A stretch of 64,000 nt of DNA from Zavarzinia compransoris (GCF_003173055.1 NZ_QGLF01000003.1:310001-374000), one strand, 5' to 3'; positions 44,498 to 54,016 are shown, counted from the first letter of the stretch. Numbers and translations: made by a program. The notes: generated by a model not told the origin, from the sequence alone.

Positions 44498-45823
44498 TCA
44501 GGGAAAGAAGCGGTTGGCCGGCCGGGGCAGGCCCAGGTTTTCCCGCAGTGTCCGCCCTTCGTACTCGCGGCGGAAGAGGCCGCGGCGCCGCAACTCCGGC
44601 ACCACCTTGTCGACGAAGGCGTCCAGCCCGCCGGGGAGCCAGGGGAACATGACGTTGAAACCGTCGCTGGCCCGGGTTTCCAGCCATTCCTCCATCTCGT
44701 CGGCGATGGTCTTGGCGGTGCCGACGAAGCTGAGCCCGGCATAGCCGCCGAGGCGCCGCGCCAATTGGCGCACCGTCAGGCCCTCGCGCCGGGCGAGGGC
44801 GATGGTCTGGGCACGGCCGCTCTTGCTTGCGTTGGAGTCCGGGATCTCGGGCAGGGGGCCGTCCAGGTCGAAGCCCGAGACATCGGTGCCGAGCGCGATC
44901 GAAAGCGAGGCGATGGCGCTTTCCTCATGGACCAGGCTGTCCAGCAGCAGGTGCTTCTCCCGCGCCTCCTCGACCGAATCGGCGGTGACGACGAAGGCGC
45001 CGGGCAGGATCTTCATATGCTCCGGGTCGCGGCCGATCTTTTCCATCCGGCCCTTCACGTCGGCGTAATAGCTGCGCGCCCCTGCGATCGTGCCGGGGGC
45101 GCAGAAGACCAGCTCGGCGGTTTCCGCCGCCAGCTGCCGCCCGGGTTCCGAGGCGCCGGCCTGCACGATCACCGGCCAGCCCTGGACCGGCCGGGCGATA
45201 TGCAGGGGTCCGCGCACCGACAGGAACTCGCCCCGGTGGTCCAGCCGGTGCAGGCGGTCCGGGTCGAAATAGAGGCCCGAGGCCGCATCGCGGATGAAGG
45301 CGTCGTCGGCGAAACTGTCCCAGAGGCCGGTGACCACGTCATAGAATTCCCGCGCCCGGCGATAGCGCTCGCCATGGTCCATGTGGTCGTCGCGCCCGAA
45401 GTTCAGCGCCGCATCCGGGTTCGAGGTGGTGACGATGTTCCACCCCGCCCGGCCCTGGCTGATGTGGTCGAGGGAGGCGAAGCGCCGGGCGATGTGGAAC
45501 GGCTCGTCGAAGGTGGTGGAGGCGGTGGCGATCAGCCCGATCCGTTCCGTCACCATGGCCAGCGCCGACAGCAGGGTGAAGGGCTCGAAGGAGGTCACCG
45601 TATGGCTGCGGCGCAGCGCCTCGATCGGCATGTTCAGCACGGCCAGGTGATCGGCCATGAAGAAAGCGTCGAATTTCGCCGCCTCCAGCTTCTTGATCGA
45701 GCGGATCAATTCCTCGAGGTTGAAATTGGCGTCCGGCACCGCGCCGGGAAACCGCCAGGCGCCGGTGTGAATGCTGATCGGCCGCATGAAGGCGCCCAGT
45801 TTCAGCGTCCTGCCCTTGCTCAT
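44498..45823 (-). CDS. LLM-class FMN-dependent monooxygenase (NtaA/SnaA/DszA type)
   Basis: A 441-aa bacterial-luciferase-like monooxygenase that needs FMNH2 from a separate reductase. Family signatures are SFEPFTLLSALAMVTERIGL and DHISQGRAGWNIVTTSNPDA. The subgroup oxidises aminopolycarboxylates, sulfones, alkanesulfonates or related xenobiotics; which one applies is not known. No flavin reductase of the usual small type is adjacent. It is divergent from the Old Yellow Enzyme homologue, with a tripled 13-base repeat between. Confidence 0.88.
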   Translation of the reverse strand: MSKGRTLKLGAFMRPISIHTGAWRFPGAVPDANFNLEELIRSIKKLEAAKFDAFFMADHLAVLNMPIEALRRSHTVTSFEPFTLLSALAMVTERIGLIATASTTFDEPFHIARRFASLDHISQGRAGWNIVTTSNPDAALNFGRDDHMDHGERYRRAREFYDVVTGLWDSFADDAFIRDAASGLYFDPDRLHRLDHRGEFLSVRGPLHIARPVQGWPVIVQAGASEPGRQLAAETAELVFCAPGTIAGARSYYADVKGRMEKIGRDPEHMKILPGAFVVTADSVEEAREKHLLLDSLVHEESAIASLSIALGTDVSGFDLDGPLPEIPDSNASKSGRAQTIALARREGLTVRQLARRLGGYAGLSFVGTAKTIADEMEEWLETRASDGFNVMFPWLPGGLDAFVDKVVPELRRRGLFRREYEGRTLRENLGLPRPANRFFP

Positions 45824-45930
45824 GACAATTCTCCTGATCGTCGGTGTTGTTTAGGGGGATGTGCCGATAAAAATGCTAAAAGCGGCCCGGGCCCGGCGCC
45901 AGCCTGTTGCGGCACAGGGGTGGAATGCAG

Positions 45931-45969
45931 GAAACACAGGCGAGAAACATAGGCGAGAAACATAGGCGG
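45931..45969. repeat. 13-bp direct repeat, three copies
   Basis: GAAACATAGGCGA-type units run head to tail three times (GAAACACAGGCGA, GAAACATAGGCGA, GAAACATAGGCGG) at 45931-45969, in the divergent region between the LLM and OYE genes. The array looks like an iteron-type binding site, or simple slippage. Confidence 0.8.
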
Positions 45970-46047
45970 GCGGCTAATCCCTTTGGAGGTGGCGGGGCGG
46001 CGATCGGCTTTTCTACTGTTCCAAAGGGGAGAACCGCGGGGCAGGAA

Positions 46048-47277
46048 ATGACGATCGACATGGCTTTCACGCCCTTGCGCCTGGGGCCGCTGACGCTTCG
46101 CAACCGCTTCATCAAGTCGGGGGCGAACGAGGGCATGAGCCGGGACGGCCTGCCGACCCGGGCCCTGGTGGAACATCACCGGGCCATCGCGGCGGGCGGG
46201 GCGGCGCTTTGCACCGTCGCCTATGGCGCGATTTCGCCCGCGGGCCGGACCTTTGCCGACCAGCTTTGCCTGCACGACGAGGCGGTCGCCCCCTTGCGCG
46301 TGCTGACCGATGCGGTCCACCGCGAAGGGGCGGCGGCATCGTTGCAGATCACCCATGGCGGCGCCTTTTCCTTCCTCCGGCCGGCGGACGGCCGGCGCCC
46401 GGGCAGTGCTTCCGGCGGGTTCAACCCGACCGGCGCCCTGCACGGCACGCCCTTCAAGCGGCCCCTGGCCGAGGCGGAACTGGAAGCCCTGGCCGATGGT
46501 TTCGCGGTGGCGGCGCGGCTTGCGGGCGAGGCCGGCTTCGATGCGGTCGAGATCCACATGGGCCACGGCTACCTGCTCAGCCAGTTCCTGTCGCCGGGGG
46601 AAAACCGGCGCCGCGACCGTTTCGGCGGCGACATGGCGGGCCGCGCCCGCTTTCCCCGCCTGGTGCTGCAACGGGTGCTGGATGCGGTCGGCGGCCGCAT
46701 GGCCGTCCTGTGCAAGATCGGCGTCTTCGAGGGCTATCGCGGCGGCAACGGCATCGCCGATGTCGTCGCGCTGGCCCGCCTGCTCGAAGGCGACGGCGCC
46801 CATCTTTTGGTGCTCAGCGGCGGCATGAACGTGCAGGCGCCGTGGTGGATCTTCGGCTCGAAAATGCCGGTCGCCGAGATGAAGGCGGCCGAGCCGAACC
46901 GTCTTGCCCGCCTCGCCCTGTCCGCCCTGGCGCTGATGCAGCCGCGCCGCCTCGACTTCCGCGAGCTTTATTTCCGCGAGCCGTCGCGCGCGGTCCGGGC
47001 GGCGACGCGGCTGCCGCTCGGCTATCTCGGCGGGGTGACGTCGATGGCCGGGGTGCGGACGGCGCTGGCCGACGGTTTCGATGCCGTCGTGCTCGGCCGG
47101 GCGCTGCTGCATGACCCCGATCTGGTGCGGCGGTTCCAGGCCGGGCTGCCGTCCTCGGGCTGTACCGCCTGCAATCGCTGCGTCGCCACCATGCACACGC
47201 CGGCCGGAACCCATTGCGTCCTGCACGGTACGCCGGACGCGGCGCCGAACCGCATCGTCGCCGGTCGAAACGGTTGA
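46048..47277 (+). CDS. Old Yellow Enzyme-family NADH:flavin oxidoreductase
   Basis: A 409-aa FMN TIM-barrel oxidoreductase of the OYE family. Motifs are LRNRFIKSGANEGMSRDGLP, EIHMGHGYLLSQFLSPGENR with RDRFGG, and GGVTSMAGVRTALADGFDAV. The C-terminus carries a Cys cluster, SGCTACNRCVATMHTPAGTH with a following Cys, like the iron-sulphur ligands of 2,4-dienoyl-CoA and trimethylamine dehydrogenases, but without the NAD/FAD domains those enzymes have. The ATG at 46048 follows GGGGCAGGAA. The substrate is unknown. Confidence 0.87.
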   Translation: MTIDMAFTPLRLGPLTLRNRFIKSGANEGMSRDGLPTRALVEHHRAIAAGGAALCTVAYGAISPAGRTFADQLCLHDEAVAPLRVLTDAVHREGAAASLQITHGGAFSFLRPADGRRPGSASGGFNPTGALHGTPFKRPLAEAELEALADGFAVAARLAGEAGFDAVEIHMGHGYLLSQFLSPGENRRRDRFGGDMAGRARFPRLVLQRVLDAVGGRMAVLCKIGVFEGYRGGNGIADVVALARLLEGDGAHLLVLSGGMNVQAPWWIFGSKMPVAEMKAAEPNRLARLALSALALMQPRRLDFRELYFREPSRAVRAATRLPLGYLGGVTSMAGVRTALADGFDAVVLGRALLHDPDLVRRFQAGLPSSGCTACNRCVATMHTPAGTHCVLHGTPDAAPNRIVAGRNG

Positions 47278-47410
47278 GGGGACAGACCGTCGAGGGTAGG
47301 GGCGGCCCTGTTTTCTCCGCCCAAGCCCGTATTCGCGCGCCGATTGCTGGAGTAAGATCGCCGGAAGGGGCGCCGGGTTCGGGCAGAGGGGCAATCTCCC
47401 GCCGGTCTTT

Positions 47411-47457
47411 CCTACCCCCCTTGGGCAATACCCCCTGGGCAATATTGCGGGGGTAAA
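47411..47457 (+). promoter_or_regulatory. Repeat-plus-inverted-repeat leader of the asparaginase gene
   Basis: Two near-identical units, CCCCCTTGGGCAATA and CCCCCTGGGCAATA, lie head to tail (47416-47444), and outer TACCCCC/GGGGGTA arms (47413 and 47449) can pair. This is just upstream of the start codon. It could be an operator or leader structure; I match it to no known riboswitch. Confidence 0.5.
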
Positions 47458-47482
47458 CAGTGCAGTGGGGCGGAGTTTGAGG

Positions 47483-48517
47483 GTGGCGCTGTCGGATCTG
47501 GACCTCAATCGGCGGATTCTCGTCGTCTATGTCGGTGGCACGATCGGCATGCGCCAATCGGCCGACGGCCTGTCGCCGCAGCGCGACCTGCCGACCGCGC
47601 TGGCCGTCAAGCTGGCGCCCTGGGGCGGGCAATTGCCCCTGTTCTCGATCGAAAGCCTGGACGAGCCGATCGACAGCGCCGAGGCGGAGCCCGCGGACTG
47701 GCTGCGCATCGCCCGCCATATCGCCGAGCGGTGCAACCGCTACGACGGTTTCGTCATCCTGCACGGCACCGATACCATGGCCTATACCGCCTCGGCGCTC
47801 GGCTTCATGCTGCGCGGCATCGATCAGCCGGTGATCGTGACCGGGGCCCAGGTGCCCCTGGAAACCCCGGGCTCGGACGCGCTCGACAATGTCGTCTCGG
47901 CCCTGACCTTCGCCGCCTGCCCGGCCCTGTCCGGGGTCGGCCTCGCCTTCGACCGGGTGCTCTATCGCGGCTGCCGCACCACCAAGGTCTCGTCCAGCGA
48001 TTTCGCCGGCTTCGACAGTCCCAATCATCCGCCGCTCGCCCGCCTGGACGACAGTCTCTCGATCGATGCCGAAGCGGTGAAACAGCCCGATACCGGCGGC
48101 CTCGCCTTCGAACTGCCGGATCAGTTCGGCGCCACCGTGCTGTCGCTGCGGGTGGTGCCGGGGATGCAGCCGGCCCTGCTCGACGCCCTGCTCGACCTCG
48201 GGCCCCAGGGCCTGATCCTCGAATGCTACGGCAGCGGTACCGTGCCCGGGCTCGGCGGGCGCATGCTCGGCTTCCTCGAACGGGCCATGAATCGGGGCGT
48301 GGTCGTCGTCGCCCTGTCCCAGGCGCTGCACGGCGGGGTCCGGCTCGGCACCTATGCCGCGGGGTCCGCCCTGGTCAAGGCCGGGGTGATCGACGGCCGC
48401 GACCTCACCTTCGAGGCGGCCTTCACCAAGCTGCACCACCTGCTGGCGCAGGGCCTGCCGTCGGCCGCCGTCCGGGGCGCGTTCACCCGCAATCTGACCG
48501 GCGAATGCCGCGAGTGA
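47483..48517 (+). CDS. ansA: Type I L-asparaginase
   Basis: A 344-aa asparaginase hydrolysing asparagine to aspartate and ammonia. The first catalytic Thr is in ILVVYVGGTIGM (about residue 17), and the second is in VILHGTDTMAYTASALGF. The region GALVITGAQ-like (IVTGAQVPLETPGSDA) and the C-terminal AFTKLHHLLAQG are typical. No signal peptide is present, so it is cytoplasmic. The GTG at 47483 with GGAG upstream is preferred; a GTG at 47465 would add six residues. Confidence 0.9.
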   Translation: MALSDLDLNRRILVVYVGGTIGMRQSADGLSPQRDLPTALAVKLAPWGGQLPLFSIESLDEPIDSAEAEPADWLRIARHIAERCNRYDGFVILHGTDTMAYTASALGFMLRGIDQPVIVTGAQVPLETPGSDALDNVVSALTFAACPALSGVGLAFDRVLYRGCRTTKVSSSDFAGFDSPNHPPLARLDDSLSIDAEAVKQPDTGGLAFELPDQFGATVLSLRVVPGMQPALLDALLDLGPQGLILECYGSGTVPGLGGRMLGFLERAMNRGVVVVALSQALHGGVRLGTYAAGSALVKAGVIDGRDLTFEAAFTKLHHLLAQGLPSAAVRGAFTRNLTGECRE

Positions 48518-48584
48518 CGGCGCCCTTGTGACCCCTCTCCCCCGGTGGTAACAGTGTTGCCAACCATAAAGGGGAGAGCGAGAC

Positions 48585-49556
48585 GTGAAAACGCGGATCA
48601 CAGAACTTCTGGGCATCCAGCACCCGATCGTGCAGGGCGGCATGCATTTCGTTGGCCTGGCGCCGCTGGCGGCGGCGGTTTCCGATGCCGGCGGCCTCGG
48701 CATCATCACCGGCCTGACGCAGAAGACGCCCGAACTCCTCGCCCGCGAGATCGGCCGCGCCCGCGACCTGACGGACAAGCCGATCGGCGTCAACCTCACC
48801 TTCCTGCCGACATTCGCCGACCCGCCCTATCCGGAATATATCGCCGCCATCGTCGAGGGCGGCGTCCGCGTGGTCGAGACCGCGGGCCGCAGCCCCGAGA
48901 AATACATGCCGGCCCTGAAGGCGGCGGGGATCAAGGTCGTCCACAAATGTACCTCGGTCCGTCACGCCCTGAAGGCGGAGCGGATCGGCTGCGACGCGGT
49001 CAGCGTCGACGGCTTCGAATGCGGCGGCCACCCGGGCGAGGACGATGTGCCCAACATGATCCTGCTGCCCCGCGCGGCCGAGGAATTGAAGATCCCCTTC
49101 ATCGCCTCCGGCGGCATGGCGGACGGGCGCAGCCTGGTCGCGGCGCTGGCGCTCGGCGCCGAGGGCGTGAACATGGGCACCCGCTTCATTGCCACCAAGG
49201 AAGCCCCGGTGCACGAGAATGTGAAGCAGGCCCTGGTCGCCGCCTCCGAACTCGACACCCGCCTGATCATGCGCTCGCTGAAGAATACCGAGCGGGTGAT
49301 CAACAACCCGGGCGTCGCCCGCATCCTCGAGATCGAGCGGGACAAGGGCGATGCCCTGACCATCGGCGACATCTACGACCAGGTCGCCGGCATCTACCCG
49401 AAGGTGATGATCGACGGCGACATGGACGCGGGCGCCTGGAGCTGCGGCATGGTCGCCGGCCTGATCCACGACGTGCCCACGGTGAAGGACTTGATCGACC
49501 GCATCATGGCCGAGGCCGAGGGCCTGATCACCCGCCGTCTCGCCGGCTTTCTGTAA
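48585..49556 (+). CDS. Nitronate monooxygenase family protein
   Basis: A 323-aa FMN enzyme of the nitronate monooxygenase/2-nitropropane dioxygenase and FabK-like family. Motifs include IQHPIVQGGMHFVGLAPLAA at the N-terminus and VDGFECGGHPGEDDV, with the family GGHxG motif, then FIASGGMADGRSLVAALALG. The start codon is GTG, preceded by GGGGAG. It might detoxify nitronates such as propionate-3-nitronate, or be an enoyl reductase. It follows asparaginase by 67 bases on the same strand. Confidence 0.88.
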   Translation: MKTRITELLGIQHPIVQGGMHFVGLAPLAAAVSDAGGLGIITGLTQKTPELLAREIGRARDLTDKPIGVNLTFLPTFADPPYPEYIAAIVEGGVRVVETAGRSPEKYMPALKAAGIKVVHKCTSVRHALKAERIGCDAVSVDGFECGGHPGEDDVPNMILLPRAAEELKIPFIASGGMADGRSLVAALALGAEGVNMGTRFIATKEAPVHENVKQALVAASELDTRLIMRSLKNTERVINNPGVARILEIERDKGDALTIGDIYDQVAGIYPKVMIDGDMDAGAWSCGMVAGLIHDVPTVKDLIDRIMAEAEGLITRRLAGFL

Positions 49557-49578
49557 CCCGGGGCTGCCGGGGCGGCGG

Positions 49579-50379
49579 TCAGCGCGCGCAGCGAAAGCCG
49601 ACGTTGGCCGAGCCGGCGTCGGCGGCGACGCCGATCCGCGCCGCCGGGCGATAGCGCCGGCAATATTCCCCGGCGCACAGGAACGAACCGCCCTTGGCGA
49701 CATAGGGGGTTTCACCCCCGCCGCCCGTGCAGCCGCAGTCGCCGGCGCTTGCGAACCGGCTGCCGGTCAATTCCCAGACATTGCCGATCATGTCGAACAG
49801 CCCGTAGCCATTGGCGGGATAGCGGCCGATGGCGGCAGGGCCCGGCGTGCCGCGGGCGAAATACCAGGGAAAGGCCCCGGTCCAGACATGGGCCATCAGG
49901 CGGCCGTCCGGCATGAAGCTGTCGCCCCAGGCATAGGGCGCGCCGGCCAGGCCGCCGCGCGCCGCCGCCTCCCATTCCTCTTCCCGCGGCAGGCGGGCGC
50001 CGGCCCAGGCGCAGAAGGCCAGGGCATCGTCCCGGGCGACATGGACCACGGGCAGGTCGTCCGCCGCGGCCGCCGAGCCCGGCCCCAGCGGCGCATGCCA
50101 GCAGGCGCCCTCGACGAAATGCCACCATTGCCCGGGGTCGCGCAGGTCGACCGGCCCGGGCGTCATGCGGAACACGGCCGAGCCCGGCCGCTCGCCCCGC
50201 TCCGCCGATGTAACATAGCCGGTGGCGGCGGCGAAGCGGGCGAAATCCCGGTTGCTGACCGGGCGGGCGGCGATTTCGAAGGCGGCGAGCGGGACGCGCC
50301 GCGCCGGCCGCTCCTCCGGATAATGCTCATCCGAGCCGACGTCATAGGTGCCGGCGGGGATGGTAACGAAATCGATCAC
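49579..50379 (-). CDS. Formylglycine-generating enzyme (sulfatase activator)
   Basis: A 266-aa FGE/SUMF1-family oxidase that turns the active-site cysteine of sulfatases into formylglycine. It has the N-terminal [20 protein letters not shown] motif, [31 protein letters not shown], and both copper-site cysteines, in [20 protein letters not shown] (Cys235 and Cys240). No signal is seen, so it modifies its client in the cytoplasm. The GTG start overlaps the sulfatase stop (GTGA). Its client must be the adjacent arylsulfatase. Confidence 0.94.
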   Translation of the reverse strand: MIDFVTIPAGTYDVGSDEHYPEERPARRVPLAAFEIAARPVSNRDFARFAAATGYVTSAERGERPGSAVFRMTPGPVDLRDPGQWWHFVEGACWHAPLGPGSAAAADDLPVVHVARDDALAFCAWAGARLPREEEWEAAARGGLAGAPYAWGDSFMPDGRLMAHVWTGAFPWYFARGTPGPAAIGRYPANGYGLFDMIGNVWELTGSRFASAGDCGCTGGGGETPYVAKGGSFLCAGEYCRRYRPAARIGVAADAGSANVGFRCAR

Positions 50380-52784
50380 ACCCTGATGCCGATACTGTCG
50401 ATCAGGCGCTTGCTCTCCAGCGGCCCGAAAGGCGTATTGTCGATTTTGTAACGCAGCTCGATCAGGCGGCCCTGGAACGGGTTGGGACCGGTATAGAGGG
50501 TGGAGACCCGGTTGCCGAGGTCGGCGCCCAGCGACAGCCCGTCATAGGAGGTGGACAGAAGGATGCGGGCGAACGGCCGCTCGACCAGTTTCTCGCCGCC
50601 GAGATAGAGCGCGCCGCCGCCCTCGAACGGGCGCGAGACCATGGTCTGGACGAAGCGCACCTGGATCCGGCCCTCGGGCAGGGGGGCCGGGCTTTCCAGC
50701 CGCTCCACCCAGGGGGCGAGGTTCTGCTCGTAGACCAGCCGGCCCTGGTGGATGAACAGGGCATAGCCGGCATGGCGCGAGCCGCAGGCGACCAGGACGC
50801 CGTCGCCCTGGCCGGGCAGGCGCTCGATCTCGGCGATGATCTCATGGCCGAGGCCGCCGACCTGGGGCGCCAGATGGGCCGAGATCCGGTCCATCGGCGG
50901 GCGGAAGCTCCAGTCGGGGCGGACGCCCTGGCGCTGGCGGTCCTGGCCCAGCTTGACGATCAGGTTGCGGTCGTCGAGCGGGAAGACGCCATAGCGGACC
51001 GCGGCTGCCTGCCATTTCTCCGCCAGTTCCGCCACTTTCTCCGGGTGCTGGCCGGCGAGGTCGGTCAGTTCGTTGACTTCCCTGGAGAGATCGTAGAGTT
51101 CCCAGCGGTCGCCGGCATAGTCGCTGCCGCGCTCGTGCCGCGTCACCAGGCGCCAGTCGCCGTCCATATAGGCGCGCTGGCCGCCCAGCTCGAAATATTG
51201 CTCGGTCCGCGTCGGGGCCTTGTCGCTGGCGAAGGTGGCGGCGACGCTCGCCCCTTCCAGGGGTTTCAGCTTCCGCCCGCCGTAGGTCGCGGGGCGTTCC
51301 ACCTTCAGCGCCTCCAGGATGGTCGGATAGAGGTCGATGACATGGACGAAGCGGTGGCGGATCTCGCCCCGGGCCGCGATCCCGCGCGGCCATGAAACCA
51401 GCAGCGGATCGGCCACCCCGCCCAGGTGGGCATATTGCTTGTAGAGCCGGAACGGCGTGTTCGAGGCACAGGCCCAGCCCACCGGGTAATGGGGGAAGGT
51501 CGGGTCCTCGCCCATGATGTCATAGAGCTTGGCCGCTTCCTCGAGGGGGACGGGCCGGCCGAAGGCGGCGGCGAAGACATTGGGCGTGCCGGTCGGCGTG
51601 CCTTCCGCCGAGCCGCCGTTGTCCGAGATCAGCACGATCATCGTGTTCTCGCGCCGGCCGAGGGTGTCGAGCGCCGCCAGCAGCTTGCCGATCGAACGGT
51701 CGAGATGGGTGATCAGCCCGGCATAGACTTCCATATAGCGGGCATAGAGCCGCTGTTCCGCCGCCCCCAGCTGGTCCCAGGCGGCGATCCCGGGGGCGAG
51801 CGGCGGCAGTTCCGTGGTCTCGGGGACGAGGCCCAGGCTGCGCTGGCGCTTCAGCCGCTCCGCCCGGATCACGTCCCAGCCGACGTCGTAGCGGCCCTTG
51901 TAGGCGTCGCGCTCGGCCGGGCGGGCCTGGAGCGGCGAATGGGCGGCGGGATAGGCGACCTGGAGGAAGAAGGGCCGGTCCGGGTCCAGCGCCTGCTGGG
52001 TGTTCAGATAGGCGATGGCGCGCTCGGTCAGGTCGTCGAGCACGAAGTAGTCGTCGCTCGGCGGCACTTCGACCGGGGCCGTGCCTTCCAGCAATTCCGC
52101 CGGGCGGAAGTAATCGGTCGAATGGCCCTGGAACCAATAGGCGCGCTCGAAGCCCCGATGGGTCGGCCAATTGTGGGTCGGGCCGTTGGCGCCGTTGCTG
52201 TGGGCGACATTCACATGCCACTTGCCGACATGCAGGGTGGACCAGCCCTTTTCCTGCAAGACTTCCGCCATGGTCGCCGCTTCCGGCGTCAGGTCGCCGC
52301 GATAGCCCGGGTAGCCGGCGTCGAGATCCGCCAGCCAGCCGACGGCGGCGGAATGGTGGTTCAGCCCGGTCATCAGGGCGGCCCGGGTGGGCGAGCACAT
52401 GGCGCAGGTGCGGAAATTGGCATAGCGCAGGCCCTCGGCCGCGATCCGGTCCATGTTCGGGGTCGCGATCTCGCTGCCGTAGCAGCCGAGATCGGCAAAG
52501 CCGACATCGTCGAGCACGATGACGATCAGGTTCGGCGCCTCCGCCGCCGGCTTCGGGTGTTCGGCATAGGCGGGCCTGGAGTCGGCAAAGGATTCGGCGA
52601 TCTCCGCCGGCCCGCCACCCTCGACCGCCGCCGGCGTCACCAGCTTCCGCGCCGTCCGGTCCAGCGCCACCACGCCGGCCCCCGCCGCGCCCGCGACCGC
52701 GGCGCCGCCGGCCGCGCCGATCAGCAGCGACCTCCGGTCCAGGCCGCGCTTGTCTTTGCTCTTGTCGTCGTGGTTCCGGGCCAT
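50376..52784 (-). CDS. atsA: Tat-exported arylsulfatase
   Basis: An 802-aa type I sulfatase hydrolysing sulfate esters. The formylglycine target is Cys130 in [15 protein letters not shown]. The metal ligands include Asp92-Asp93 in [15 protein letters not shown], and a large C-terminal domain follows (about 600-802). The N-terminus has a twin-arginine signal, [20 protein letters not shown], so it is exported folded with its formylglycine already made. It forms an operon with the FGE gene. Long sulfatases like this often act in sulphur scavenging; the substrate is not known. Confidence 0.95.
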   Translation of the reverse strand: MARNHDDKSKDKRGLDRRSLLIGAAGGAAVAGAAGAGVVALDRTARKLVTPAAVEGGGPAEIAESFADSRPAYAEHPKPAAEAPNLIVIVLDDVGFADLGCYGSEIATPNMDRIAAEGLRYANFRTCAMCSPTRAALMTGLNHHSAAVGWLADLDAGYPGYRGDLTPEAATMAEVLQEKGWSTLHVGKWHVNVAHSNGANGPTHNWPTHRGFERAYWFQGHSTDYFRPAELLEGTAPVEVPPSDDYFVLDDLTERAIAYLNTQQALDPDRPFFLQVAYPAAHSPLQARPAERDAYKGRYDVGWDVIRAERLKRQRSLGLVPETTELPPLAPGIAAWDQLGAAEQRLYARYMEVYAGLITHLDRSIGKLLAALDTLGRRENTMIVLISDNGGSAEGTPTGTPNVFAAAFGRPVPLEEAAKLYDIMGEDPTFPHYPVGWACASNTPFRLYKQYAHLGGVADPLLVSWPRGIAARGEIRHRFVHVIDLYPTILEALKVERPATYGGRKLKPLEGASVAATFASDKAPTRTEQYFELGGQRAYMDGDWRLVTRHERGSDYAGDRWELYDLSREVNELTDLAGQHPEKVAELAEKWQAAAVRYGVFPLDDRNLIVKLGQDRQRQGVRPDWSFRPPMDRISAHLAPQVGGLGHEIIAEIERLPGQGDGVLVACGSRHAGYALFIHQGRLVYEQNLAPWVERLESPAPLPEGRIQVRFVQTMVSRPFEGGGALYLGGEKLVERPFARILLSTSYDGLSLGADLGNRVSTLYTGPNPFQGRLIELRYKIDNTPFGPLESKRLIDSIGIRV

Positions 52785-52953
52785 GGTGCTTCCCCTCGAT
52801 CCCGCGCATGGGCTGCGCTGTTGGCCGCAGTATGCACGCCTGCCCAACCCCGGGCACTGCCCGATATGGGCAGGGATTGCGGCGCAAGCGCGCGAAAGGC
52901 GAAGGGTGATTCGCTTGTTACCGTCTCCCGCGTCGAAACGGAGGATCACCCGC

Positions 52954-53706
52954 ATGGGCTTGCTGGCGAACAAGGTGGCTTTGATCACGGGGGCGGGGTC
53001 CGGCATTGGCCGGGCCGCGGCACTTTGCTTTGCGCGGGAAGGGGCAAGCCTGGTGGTGAATGCGCGAAGGCCCGCCTCTCTCGAAAGCCTGGTCACGGAA
53101 ATCTCGGCCGCCGGGGGCAGGGCCCTGGCCGTGCCTGGCGACGTGACGGCCGAGGCCACGCACGAGGCATTGGTCGCCGGGGCGGTCGATGCCTTCGGCG
53201 GCCTCGATATCGCCTTCAACAATGCGGGCGACGTCGGCCTCGCCGCCCCCTTTGCCGAACTGCCGGTCGCGGCCTGGGAGCGGGCACTGGCGGTCAACCT
53301 GACGGCGGCTTTCCTGGGGGCGAGGGTCCAGGTGCCGGCCCTGCTGCGGCGGGGCGGCGGCGCGCTCATCTTCACCGGGAGTTTCGTCGGCGTCAGTGCC
53401 GGCCTGCCCGGCATGGGGGCCTATGGCGCGGCCAAGGCCGGCCTTCTCGGCCTGGTCAAGGGCCTGACCGCCGACTACGCCGCAGCCGGCATCCGCGCCA
53501 ACGCCCTGCTGCCTGGGGGCACCGTCACCGCCATGGCGGGCGATGCCGCCCAGCAAGCCTGGGCCGCCGGCCTTCACGCCCAGAAACGCTTGGCCACCCC
53601 GGCCGAAATCGCCCGGGCCGCCCTGTTTCTCGCCAGCGACATGGCGAGCTTCGTTACCGGCTCGGCCCTTTGGGCCGACGGCGGCAATGCGGCAGTGAAA
53701 CTGTAG
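52954..53706 (+). CDS. Short-chain dehydrogenase/reductase
   Basis: A 250-aa classical SDR. It has the NAD(P) loop ITGAGSGIGRAAALCFAREG, FNNAGDVGLAAPFAELP, and catalytic Ser and Tyr-x-x-x-Lys in FTGSFVGVSAGLPGMGAYGA and AKAG. The C-terminal region ANALLPGGTVTAMAGD is ordinary. A GAGGATC stretch precedes the ATG. It is divergent from the arylsulfatase gene with 169 bases between them. The substrate is unknown. Confidence 0.88.
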   Translation: MGLLANKVALITGAGSGIGRAAALCFAREGASLVVNARRPASLESLVTEISAAGGRALAVPGDVTAEATHEALVAGAVDAFGGLDIAFNNAGDVGLAAPFAELPVAAWERALAVNLTAAFLGARVQVPALLRRGGGALIFTGSFVGVSAGLPGMGAYGAAKAGLLGLVKGLTADYAAAGIRANALLPGGTVTAMAGDAAQQAWAAGLHAQKRLATPAEIARAALFLASDMASFVTGSALWADGGNAAVKL

Positions 53707-53719
53707 AGGATCGGAAAAC

Positions 53720-53794
53720 TGGAGCGGGCGAAGGGATTCGAACCCTCGACCCCAACCTTGGCAAGGTTGTGCTCTACCCCTGAGCTACGCCCGC
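53720..53794 (-). tRNA. tRNA-Gly (GCC), copy 1
   Basis: A full cloverleaf: acceptor GCGGGCG/CGCCCGC, D arm with GTAGCTCAGGGGTAGAGC, anticodon stem-loop CAACCTTGCCAAGGTTG giving anticodon GCC (Gly), and T arm GAGGGTTCGAATCCC. CCA is encoded. It is identical to the copy at 53854-53928, 134 bases away, probably a tandem duplication. Confidence 0.96.
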
Positions 53795-53853
53795 TCTGGC
53801 GTTTCGGTGGCGCTGCCGTCGTGGTCTTCCGGCCGGGATAGGGACCGGGAGAC

Positions 53854-53928
53854 TGGAGCGGGCGAAGGGATTCGAACCCTCGACCCCAACCTTGGCAAGG
53901 TTGTGCTCTACCCCTGAGCTACGCCCGC
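53854..53928 (-). tRNA. tRNA-Gly (GCC), copy 2
   Basis: Identical in sequence to copy 1, anticodon GCC, encoded CCA end. It is the promoter-proximal copy on the minus strand, with a strong promoter at 53989-54016 upstream. The flanking bases CTGGCG beyond the 5' end also match, showing the duplicated unit is slightly larger than the tRNA. Confidence 0.96.
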
Positions 53929-53988
53929 TCTGGCGCCGTCTGTAATGCGCAGCGTTGCAGGGAACGCCGGCTTCACGTCGAGGCCGGC

Positions 53989-54016
53989 ACTATACTGAGG
54001 CGACTGCGCTTTGCAA
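53989..54016 (-). promoter_or_regulatory. Promoter of the tRNA-Gly pair
   Basis: On the minus strand, TTGCAA (complement 54011-54016) and TATAGT (complement 53989-53994) are spaced by 16 bases, about 60 bases before the first tRNA. Confidence 0.75.

Noticed and set aside
53720-53928. Attachment-site duplication at tRNA-Gly left by an integrated element
   Set aside because: Both copies are complete tRNAs only 134 bases apart, with no integrase or cargo between them.
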